DNA of 64,000 nt from Flaveria trinervia (Eukaryota; Streptophyta; Magnoliopsida; Asterales; Asteraceae), in NCBI GenBank assembly GCA_025506515.1, contig CM046443.1:25410560-25474559 (forward strand), written 5' to 3'. The first letter of the stretch is position 1, and each line of letters starts with the position of its first letter. This document shows, piece by piece, positions 32,988 through 43,065 of the stretch. The notes under the pieces are model-generated. The model was given only the letters and a program-made list of their open reading frames with translations, was not told where the DNA came from and searched no databases. The position numbers and the translations under genes are program-made.

Positions 32988-35900
32988 ATGGCCAATGTCG
33001 CTCACAGAAATGATCCCAACTTTACCATGCAGCTACACAGGCAACATAATCAGGTTGCTTTGTTAAGCTCTGAGAAAGATCCTCATTTCTCAGAGGTTTG
33101 TTGATTCTTAGCTTTGTCCAACTACTTCACCTCCCTATCCATTGATCCTCCTTTCTATAAGGATCAGCTACTTGATTTCTGGAAGACCTGCCAAGAGGTC
33201 ATAATGGAAGGGGAGAAGGCACTGTCTGCCACAATGCAGGGGAGAACAATCTTCATCACTCCAGCCATCATCACAGGCATCTTCAGCTGGATGATGAAGA
33301 AGGTGAGGTTTTTTCGCAAAGGAAGCTGTTAATCATTCCTTTGAGCAGATGGGATATGAGGGAGATTCTCTATAAAGACCTTTAGGAAAGGGAAGGTCTC
33401 ATCCAAGTGGAGATTCCTGCTCCATGTGGTCATCCATAGCTTATCAAACAAGCATGGTGGATGGGACCAGATTCCTGAGGATCTCTCCTTCATCATCCAT
33501 GGAATGGTTCAAGGGGTCAAGTTCAGGTGTTCTCAGTTTGTTTATACCAACTTGCTTGCTAACTTAGACTCCTTAGAATATTACATGTTTCCTAGATATG
33601 TCCAGTACATTCTTAATTATGAACTAGGCTCATAGTTAAGGGAACATGTAACATTCTTAAACTGGGACAGATAAACCTGACATCTTTAATATACTGAGAA
33701 AGCCCACTGTTGGCTTCTCTGGGGTAGAAACAGCCCTAGTCCCAAAAATGTTAGAGCTCATTGCTCAAGGTGACAACCTAGCAGCACAAGCTAGTGTTGA
33801 ACCCACACCTGCTACATCCCAACAACCCACATAGCCTTAAATTACCCTCACTTACAAAAGAAAATCCAGACGAACCCCTGCTCAGACTATTCAGTCTGTG
33901 GAGGTACCCATACACTCACCCTTACAGGCAGAAGTGGACACTAGAGCTCCCACTTCTCCTAAGGAGCAGACCATACTCATCTCTTCAAGATCAATGTTGA
34001 GGTTCCTCATGCTCAGCCTGATGAGCTCATTAGCCCAATGCCTTAAGCCATCACTCTGAGTCTCAATACTCAAGTGATCAACCTTCAGGGGACAGTTACC
34101 ATCCAACCTATAGATCTCAACCAACCAATTCCCAACCTTGATTTCTATACTGATGAAGATCTAGGTTTTAGTGAGTATAATGAGTCTCTCTTTTTACCCT
34201 ACTCAAAGAGAGATGAATGCTCCTGAGTCTCCTATATCTATCCCACATCAGTGACCTACAACTGAGGTGGACACTTCTGAACCTGTTCAGGATGTCCATA
34301 TGGAAGAGGCTCTCACTTCTGAAAGTGATTACATCATTAAGACCTCAACCATGGAAACTCAGCCCACTGACATCTCAACTGAGACAGCCAGTGAGCAGAG
34401 GAAAACCAGCAGCCAAGAACCTGAAGCTGGTGGTGAGAGAGGACTTTGGTCCAATCATCTCATCCCCCAATGATTCTTCTGATGAAGATGAGGGGAATCA
34501 TAGACTAAAGGTTAAAAACTGTCTAAAACATGCACCTATTTAGTCTCAAAGGTCAGTCACCTTAAATCTCAGGTGACTACCTTACACAACAGGATCGATG
34601 ATCAGCAACTTGAGATTTCATATCTTAAGGAAAAACTAGTTGGGAGACCCTTAAGAAGAGCTCAACTAGGAACACAAGAACCTGTGAATGTGATTGACCT
34701 ATCTTCCAGCTCACCTATGCAAGTGGGTGATGCTACCAAAAGGGGGAGAAATTCATTACAACTACAGAACCTAGGAGTACTCAGAGAGAGTGGACATTGA
34801 GGACTCACCATCCTCACTTGCAAATGTGCATTCTTAGAAACCTACTCAAATTCATATTGATGTGGACTACACAGACTCCTTCATACAGATTTGTTTAAGG
34901 ATGGGATACCAAGGGCTATGTCATCTTCACCATCTTCTAATCACATCATTAGGTGGATGTATGACAGCAACAGGAAAGCCCTAATCATCATAAGAGTTCA
35001 AGGGCAGCAAGAAGTCTTAAATTTTCAAACTTTGAACTACTATGAAGGTCTGGATCTAGTCAACATGCCACTTGTCAATCCAAGCAAATCAAGACAAGCT
35101 GATAGGCTGGCTCAAAGAGTCCAAGACAGGATCACTACAGAGTTCAGCTTCAGAAGGAGACTCAGGCGATCAAGCAATGCCATCGGTCAACTGGATGTTG
35201 AGGCAGACCCTAAGATTAGTTTCATAGGGTAAACCTTGACTGAAGGCCCAGTGGCTGAACTTGAGAGCCCTGTCTCATTATCATCAACTGCTGCAGAGAT
35301 CCACACTCCTATTGAGACACCTACTGGTGAAGGTGATTCTTAACCTTTCTCTGGCCAAAGCTTAGAAGCTGCATCAAGCAATGAAGGCCAAAGCTCTCTT
35401 CACCCTGAGTCACAAAGGTTTGTGAGTGACAAAGGGAAAAGAAAGATGACATCTGAGGAGATTGAGGAGGAGGAGAGAGAGAGGAAAATGAGGCTGAGGG
35501 GAGAAAGTTCCTCTGCTGAGTCTTCAAGACTCATGGAGTCTACTATAAGGGCTGCCCCCAGACCAGATACTCAGAATGAGAGTTAAGAGCAGTCAGGATA
35601 AATTATCTACAGACAAGGAACTATGACATAGATAGTTCATTTTTTCCCCTTCGATGAGTTGAATGAACTGGTTGATCTAGAAAAGTCAAGGAGAAGAAGG
35701 AGGCAGAAGATGCAGAGCTTCTAGTACAAATAAAAAAAGAAAGAAGAAAGAAAAAAATGTACAAACATGTGCCTACCCTCTCCCTAGTTCAAGAAAGTCC
35801 TGCACAAGAGGATGTGGTTCAACAAGAACCTCAAGTAGATAAAGAAGAAGAAAGAATCAGGATGATCAACTACTTGAGTGCCACAGGCCTCTATCAGGTA

Positions 35901-36373
35901 GAAGCACTTCTTCCTTGTCCTTTGACTATGTTGAGTTTGAGTACTTAAAACAACTTGAACTTGAGATAATCAAGGACAGAAAGACAACTAAGAAAAAGCT
36001 AAGGGAAAAAACTACAAAATCAAGAGCCATAATCCAAAAGAGCATGAAGAAGTCTGCTGACAGGCAGAGGATGATGAGCTTCTTGAAGCTATATGGATTC
36101 TCCGAAAGGAGACTTGGCCCCATGTCTCTATCCACTATAGATGAGCATATTAGGGTGATCAAGCAAAAGATCAAAAGTGGAGAGCTTATTGACTTACACT
36201 CCACTCCAAGTCAAGCCCCACCTAAAGTGGAGGTTAAGGTTGAACAAACAGAGAGACAACACAACCTGGACCTCCTGCTAAAACTCAACAAGCTTCATCT
36301 TCTGATCCACAGCAGGGTCAACCTCCCTCCTTCTGAGCCTGAAGAGAGGAAGTCCCAACTGAGAAGACAGTGA
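32988..36373 (+). pseudogene. Extra 3' ORF ('envelope-like') of SIRE-type copia
   Basis: The start MANVAHRNDPNF follows a CT-rich leader. Frames are broken many times. Readable landmarks are LLDFWKTCQEV, FITPAIITGIF, HSFEQMGYEGD, GGWDQIPEDL, YMFPRYVQYILN, a heptad-like segment (TLHNRIDDQQLEISYLKEKL) and a basic coiled region at 35930-36100 (KKKLREKTTKSRAIIQKSMKK). The landmarks align in order with the ORF at 48034-51369. SIRE/Maximus elements are known to carry an extra ORF here, called envelope-like. I see no signal peptide or clear membrane segment. Confidence 0.65.
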
Positions 36374-36810
36374 AGATCAATAGGTACTGCATGCCAGTCT
36401 TCTCAGTTAAAACTTGTAAAGAGAATGAAGAGGATGGCTTCTAAACCAAAGCCAAAGAAGAAGAAGACTGCACCCTCTTCTAAACTCTAGGATGAGTCAG
36501 GACATCCTAAGGATGTGCAGCCAGAGGATGCTACATCGACTCCAATTCAAACAGCTCCTTTAGCATCAGGAAGACCATCTTGTCTTGGACATACACCACA
36601 AATCTAGAAAGATGGCATGTCATTAGAGATCAAGGCACTGAAGACATTTACACATGGCAAGATATGTTTCAGTTGCCTCTGCTGATCTCTTGATATGAGA
36701 AGACATTTGACAATCTGAAGGAACCTGATCACTTATGAAGAAAGGAATAGTGATCATCCTAATGAGGACTGGATATCTGAAGTCTACTAAGTGTTTTGGT
36801 AGCATCAGCC

Positions 36811-36820
36811 TAGGGGGAGT
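36811..36820 (+). other. Polypurine tract of SIRE-type copia
   Basis: TAGGGGGAGT precedes the 3' LTR. Confidence 0.8.
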
Positions 36821-37610
36821 TGGTAGAGATTAAGAGGCTGATGCAACTCAAACATCCAAAGTCTATCTTGCATGTTGCACAAGTGCATTAAAGAAGAATG
36901 CTTAGGAAGTTTCACACATGAAACTAAAATACTCGAAGTGTGAAATCTTCTGAAGCCAAGACCAATATCTTCCGAAGCCAAATATGAAGTCTTCCGAAGC
37001 CTCAGAGACAAAGTCTTCCAAAGCTTCAATTTATGAAGATGGATTTCTTCTGAAGACTTTTGACACATGGTTTATCTGATGTACTTTTCCATAAAGCTGG
37101 ACACCTTTCCGCTGCATCTCTGTAAGGTCACCAACTTACATGAGTTGGTGAAAAGGTCCATGCTTTTGGTAACTGTACATTGAGGTCTTGAGTCTGTAAC
37201 TTTCTACTTCATGTACTTTATCCTTTTTGTAATAGATTAGGATGTGAGCTATGGCATGTCATAGTCACTAGTCAAAAGGCAATCTGCCTTTTGACTCAGC
37301 AATTGATTTTGTTTGTGTCTAGTCATTGTATCCTGCTGGCTTTCAAAGTATAGCCGGCTGTGGATGTAGTATAAGTATCTCATGTTCTTGTATCTTTCAT
37401 ATATGCTTTGTAACACTTGTAATAGAACATAGAGAAAGCATATACTGCATTCTTGAAAACCATACACTTGTGTTCTTTTGTTCTGTCTCATATATTACTT
37501 GTGTTCTTAGTGTCTCACTTGTGGTTAATCCAGTTTACTGTTTGATTAAGTTTGGTAAATCTCCTCTTTGTTGTATTGTGTTGTAAGTGACCCCCTTCAC
37601 CGGTCCTGCA
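36821..37610 (+). repeat. 3' LTR of SIRE-type copia
   Basis: It starts TGGTAGAGATT, matches 25247-26042 along its length and ends CCGGTCCTGCA. Both substitutions and indels separate the pair. Confidence 0.9.
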
Positions 37611-37615
37611 GGCAC
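37611..37615. repeat. Target-site duplication GGCAC (right)
   Basis: Partner of 25242-25246. Confidence 0.9.
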
Positions 37616-39400
37616 TTACTCACATACTCCGCTACGTCGTTATTCATACCCGACCACTAATAATCTTTCTTCATATCTTGATTCTTATTTGTGGCACTAG
37701 GAAGGATAGCGTATCGAGTCTTATGGGCTTCATCCAAACTCTTTCCACGTAAATCCCTATAACGAGGAATCCACACCCTTCCGAATCGGGTTCTAACACT
37801 GAGAGTGTTTTCACCCATCTCCACAGTTAAACCTCTCATCCTTTCAGAGTTAAGACGATCTTCTTTCAATGCTTTGTCTTGAAAGTCCTTTACTTGTTTC
37901 ATCACATAAGAGGTCATAACTAATTGATAAGCATTTACCCGAATTGGTTTAGGCCTCTCCTTTCGGCTAAGGGCATCCGCCACCACATTAGCCTTGCCCG
38001 GATCGTAATGGATCTCGCAATCATAATCCTTTATGAGCTCCAACCAGCTCCTTTGTCTCATGTTGAAATCCTTCTGCTCGAAGAAGTACTTCAAGCTCTT
38101 GTGGTTAGTGAAGATAGTACACTACATCCTATACCGATAGTGCCTCCAAATCTTTAATGTAAATACCACAACTGCTAGCTCCAGATCATTAGTAGGGATT
38201 AACCTCATGAACCTACACCTATCGAGATGTGTATGCTATAACCTTCCCTCGTTGCATCAACACACAACCCAACCTCGAGTATAAAACATCTGGATAAACC
38301 ACCAAATCCTTGTTTCCTTTGAGTAATCATAAGACAAGAGCTTGAGTTAATCTTGTCTTTAACTCTTTGAAAGCCTTCCCTTGTTCTTGACGCCATAAAA
38401 ACTTTACATCTTTACGGGTCAACTTAGTCAACGGGTATGCTATCTTAGAGAAGTCTTGAATGAATCTCCTATAATATCCCACCAACCCCAAGAAACTACG
38501 GATCTCAGGTGGCATCTTCGGAGACTTCCATTGCATCACAGCCTCCACCTTCGCTAGGTCTACCATAATCCCTTCGGGATTCACTACATGACCCAAGAAC
38601 TGAACTTCGCGTAACCAGAATGCGCACTTGGAGAACCTAGCATATAACTTCTCTTTTCCCAATATCTCTGACACTTCCCTAATATGACCAACATGCTCCT
38701 CACCACTCTTCGAGTAAATCAAGATGTCATCAATGAACACAATCACTGATTTATCCAACATCAATTGACACACTCGGTTCATCAATCCATAAAAGCAGCT
38801 GGCGCGTCTGTTAGACCAAAAGACATAATGAGGCACTCGTAGTGTCCATAACGCGTACGAAAAGTTGTTTTATGAATATCTTTTTCTTTCACCTTTAACT
38901 GATGGTAACTAGATCGAAGGTTTATCCTTGAGAACCAACTGGCACCTTGGAGTTGATCAAACAAATCATCAATCCTCAGTAATGGGTACCCGTTCTTCAC
39001 TATCAGCTTATCAACTCACGGTAGTCGATGCACATTCTCATACTACCATCCTTCTTCTTCATGAATAAGACCGGAGCACCACAAGGAGAGATACTCAGTA
39101 TAACGAATCCCTTATCAAACAACTCTTGCAGTTGCTCCATCAATTCCTTCGTCTCTGTTGGACCCAACCGATAGGGTTCCTTAGCAACGGGTTAGGCTTG
39201 GGTATCAAGTTGATCTAAAATTCAATCTCATGGTCCGGTGGCACACTTGGTAAATCTTCTGGGAACACGTCTGGAAACTCACGCACAACCGGTACATCAG
39301 GCAGTTGTGGCTTTGGCGTGTCAACATCCTTCACGTAGGCCAGGTAGGCACTACATCCACACCTAATACACTTTCCCGCCACTGACATTGAAATCACCTT
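37616..39400 (-). pseudogene. RT, RNase H and integrase N-terminus of minus-strand gypsy
   Basis: On the minus strand RT starts with a linker PVVREFPDVFPEDLPSVPPDHEIEF, then MKNGYPLLRIDDLFDQLQGA, RINLRSSYHQLKV and FIDDILIYSK (FIDD at 38726-38737), then GLVGYYRRFIQDFS. RNase H shows FNMRQRSWLELIKDYDCEIHYDPGKANVVADALSRKE. The integrase zinc region begins DEAHKTRYAI and is cut by the copia element. Stops and frameshifts are common, with a disrupted stretch near 38100-38320 and at 38780. Confidence 0.85.
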
Positions 39401-39509
39401 CAGAATCGTCGTAACTCGATCACCTTAGATTGTCACCAAAACTCCCGTCAGGTGCTGTCAGTCGAATCATCTTCTTGCGACATACAATATTACCCTCATA
39501 AGCTGGTAA

Positions 39510-39803
39510 CTAGTCCATTCCTAGGACTACATCAAACCCGCCTAAGGTCATCACAAACAGACTAGCAAGAAACTTATGACCTTCTAGTTCTACATCACAA
39601 CTTTCTATCAGATCAACAATCCTAGTAGACTTACCTATGGCAGTTTCTACATCGAAGGCCTTGTCAATACTCCTACTACTAACAGGCAGATTAGAACAGA
39701 AAGTAACAGAAATAAAACTCTTACTAGCACTAGAATCAAATAACACAGAAGCTAGAGTTTGGTTTACTAGAAACGCACCTAACACAACATCAGGGTCCAT
39801 CCT
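39510..39803 (-). pseudogene. Protease domain of minus-strand gypsy
   Basis: ASVLFDSSASKSFIS corresponds to the active-site loop, but the usual Gly of DSG reads Ser (codon at 39729-39731). FDVVLGMD marks the second conserved segment. The neighbouring residues are normal, so this looks like a point mutation in a dead copy. Confidence 0.75.
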
Positions 39804-39817
39804 AGCCTCCTCCTAAG

Positions 39818-41058
39818 TCATCGTGAAGGCTCTGGCACTTGCCTTCTACTCTTCGGTCCTGGTCGTCTTCTTCGCTGCTCCAGAACTCTCATCCTCGGCC
39901 GTTTGCAATCCCTGCTCATATGACCTTCTCCCCCATAGTTAAAACACCTTACCACCTGGCATTCTCTTGCCATGTGATCACACTTCCCACACTTGAAGCA
40001 CACATTCATTCCCCACCTACACTTTTTGGTGTGCTCTCTTCCACACTTGCCACACCTCTTCGACCCCATACCGGATGTGACGACACGTTGGTCATCCACC
40101 CGTGCACTTTTTTTTATTTGTCGGGGCAACGCCCCATCCAAATATCTTCCGATCCAGCTCCAATCACCACCACCTTTCTTACTCACCTCAGCCACCACCA
40201 CCTCCTTTTCATCATACAACCTCCCCGCCAGATCAACCACTGACCTAAACGTAATCGGCTGGGCGGCAATCATGTGCCTGTGAATATCCATCGGGAAGCC
40301 TTGAATGTATCTCTTGATATTTCATGACAAAAGCGTCACCTAATCTAGCACCAGTCGTGCCATCACGTTAAACCTGGTGGTGTATTGCCAATGCATCATT
40401 GTTCCCGCCTCCAGTTGTAGGAACTCCTTCTCCACCTTATCCAATTCTCTATGAGGAAAAAACTCCTTGATCACCAATTTCTTCAGCTTTGCCCACGTCA
40501 TTCTTCCAATTGCCCTACTACCCTCAGCTTGGATGATATCATCCTACCAACACAGAGCCGAGTCCACAAATGAATGAGTGGCAAACTGCATCTTCTGATC
40601 TTCCTGGAACTTGCTGATATCAAGAATAGCCTCCATCTCTATCACCCACCAATGAGCAGTAGCAGCCATTTCTATCAAAGTCACGGGCTTGCATCTTTGC
40701 AATGCCCATAGTTGCAGCCTCGTGTTGCCTCATGCCAGGTTCTTCTTCTTCTTCTTCTTCTTCCTCATCATTACAGACAAGTCTTGGTCTCTAGTCGCTC
40801 CCTCTTTCCGAGGACCTATTCCTCTCTTTCGTCTCGCCTTCTCGCACTGCTTTGATCACTTTGGTCACCAAAATGGTAGGATCATCTACAAGGCCCTTAC
40901 GTAAGCACTCTGATCCCCACTCTCCGATGAGAGGTCTCGGGCTCTTCGTGAGCCGTCACCTTGGCTCTAGCCCTTCCTCTCGTGACCCGTGGTCCAGCAC
41001 CATGTCCACAACAGCCTCCACCTCAAGAAGCCTTCGAAGATCTACCACCAGCCATCAT
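39818..41058 (-). pseudogene. Gag of minus-strand gypsy
   Basis: It starts with MMAGGRSSKAS at 41058. The capsid region is badly broken between 40300 and 40900. The C-terminal open frame (39818-40291) contains the zinc knuckle CFKCGKCDHMAREC and a second, CFNYGGEGHMSRDC, in which the second Cys is Tyr. A preceding CGKCGREHTKKC may be part of a third, atypical metal site. A CTT repeat near 40740-40765 encodes a Glu/Lys run. Confidence 0.78.
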
Positions 41059-41388
41059 CTAACACGCTATAAGGTCCACACACTACACAGTCATTCAGGG
41101 TAATAGCTAAGTTTATGTCAAGTATAGTAAGTCTCTAATTATAGTCGCCGTTGTGATTAGCCACTTACTTTACTCTTCATACCCCAAACATTTCCTATCC
41201 TGACTACATCACTATCTAATCCACTATGAAGCACATAAACCACATAACATGCCGCACATAATAGCGGTTAACGTGAAAGAAAATACCTGATGGCACATAG
41301 TTACTCGAACTAGCATCCCTCGATTTGTCCTATTCTCAGTTTAAGTTTAGGTTTCTATTGAACATATTTACCAATTTCACTTAATTTT

Positions 41389-41402
41389 GGCTCTGATACC
41401 AA
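41389..41402 (-). other. Primer binding site of minus-strand gypsy
   Basis: TGGCTCTGATACCA on the plus strand is the complement of the iMet-type site TGGTATCAGAGCCA. Confidence 0.85.
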
Positions 41403-41404
41403 CT

Positions 41405-41660
41405 TTTAAAGCCCCGTTCCTGGTACACTCATAGCTAGTCAATCATTGTACATAAAACATAAAATATACATTATATTTACTAAAACTTCATAGTGAAATA
41501 CTTAATAAACCATTTCATATATAAATAATTTCTTTTTCAAAATAATACAAAATTTTTAACAGTTACAAGATATCATTGTTCGCATTACAATGCAAAAACA
41601 TCATCGTTAAACAAAATGGATGCCATCCCAATGCCAATTACCTGGGTTGTATCATCCTCA
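41405..41660 (-). repeat. 5' LTR fragment of minus-strand gypsy
   Basis: Matches the outer 260 bp of 21954-24068 with visible divergence. Similarity ends near 41660, where a new TGTTAGGATC sequence begins, so the rest of the LTR has been lost or displaced. Confidence 0.75.
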
Positions 41661-41662
41661 GC

Positions 41663-43030
41663 TGTTAGGATCATGTACTGGACGAATACTAACAGATTTA
41701 CGCGTGTACCCGGATCAAATAGTGCGGAATCCTATTTGATTGGCGATCGATCCAATCAGTGAGAACGCACGTAGAATCAATTAAAGATTGAATCTAAACG
41801 TTAGAACGATTAGCAATCGATCTACTGCAATCTATGAAGTTGGAACAGGTTGCTAGAGGTCTCTGATGGATACGGTACGTGGCCACTTGTATAATGTATA
41901 GACATCATCAGCAGACAAGTTAGTAATCCACATAGGGTCAAACACCCTAAGGTTTCCCATAATACCATTCTTGTTCAACACTATGACTGCCTCTCTCCTG
42001 TTCTCCAATCATAGTACCACCTTTTGAAGTGGGAGTGAAGTCCTGTGGCATTTCCCGTAGAAGATCTTAGACATTGTGCGCGAAGGACTCCACTTCAGCA
42101 CTATTTTCGGTTTTCCAGTTATGGCATCAACCTCAGATCGTCTAATATACCTCGTTGCTTGTTGAGGTTTGAATTGACCCATCTGGTGTGGTACTTTCTC
42201 TATAGAGCTGCTTCAAACCAGCCTGACATCTTGCAAGGGTCAGCGTATAGCAATTTCAACTTTGCTAACTAGTTAAGCTCAAAACCAGGAAGAGTCTTCA
42301 AATCGTGTGGGAATATGAAGTACTCAATCCCCTCTCACGTTTAACTGCATAAATGTTGTGATCTTAAAATATGCCCACGTGATGATTTTGCCCGACACCT
42401 TACGATGTTTATTCACTTTGTATAGCTTGGTGTAGACAGTTGACATTGGAGCACTGCGTTGGGCTCTTATTTCTTCAAAGCATGCAGCCCATTCAGTCTT
42501 TCTGATGTTGACTTCAGTGTCCGAGGCTTGGGCCTGCTCTTTATTCTTTTCCGACTCTTGTTCCTTTTATCCAGAGTCTCAAAGTATCACTGACAAGATT
42601 GTCGCCCAGATTGGGAACAACATTACCCTCATTGTCAGTGTATTCTGGATAATGTTGATCCATGACATCTTCAATCTCGATCTCATCAACGTCGTTGAGC
42701 TCGTCGTCACTTTCCACATGGACTGTTGGAGCATCTTTCACGATCTCATCAGGATTGAGTCGAAACATTTCAGCAAGTTGCTCGTCAGTGAGATCATGAA
42801 TTATCTCTCCTTCTTCAGGAGTGTAATTCACCGATCTCCTGACTATTCCCTGCAGATACAAGAATCATCATGAGTTGAGTCTTGATCTATTGGAGGGGAG
42901 CAACATCATATTCATCTCTTTGAAAATTTGGATCTGCTTGATTTAAAACATGTAACACATCACCCATTAGTCAACAATCAAAGCAGTAAACATCAATAAT
43001 AACATAAACATTAATTACATTAATTTGATA
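41663..43030 (-). pseudogene. Decayed unidentified minus-strand coding region
   Basis: On the minus strand an open acidic frame at 42541-42861 reads IVRRSVNYTPEEGEIIHDL, DEQLAEMFRLNPDEIV and HVESDDELNDVDEIEIEDV. Downstream of it are fragments such as TKLYKVNKHRKVSGKIITWAYFK, FKPQQATRYIRRSEVDAITG and FDPMWITNLSADDVYTLYKWPR with stops between. I do not recognise the family. It could be a decayed transposon gene or part of an element whose LTR starts TGTTAGGATC at 41663. The last 150 bp before the tandem array show nothing. Confidence 0.4.
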
Positions 43031-43065
43031 CAATATTCAAATACACATGATTCAAATAACATAAA

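Larger units (their letters stand above)
25247..37610 (+). mobile_element. Complete SIRE/Maximus-type copia element
   Basis: The 12,364-bp element has 796- and 790-bp LTRs, an iMet primer site, gag, Pol in copia order (protease, integrase, RT, RNase H), an extra 3' ORF region (32988-36373) and a polypurine tract. The 5-bp duplication is perfect. The great length and extra 3' ORF are typical of the SIRE/Maximus lineage. LTRs differ by substitutions as well as indels and every ORF is broken, so it is older than the Tekay-like element at 11209. Confidence 0.9.
21954..41660 (-). mobile_element. Gypsy chromovirus on the minus strand, split by a copia element
   Basis: On the minus strand the order is partial 5' LTR (about 41660-41405), primer site, gag, protease, RT/RNase H, integrase with chromodomain, polypurine tract and 3' LTR (24068-21954). 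The SIRE/Maximus-type element 25247-37610 sits inside the integrase. The 5' LTR is cut near 41660, so no target duplication can be checked. Numerous stops and frameshifts show this element is old. Confidence 0.85.
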
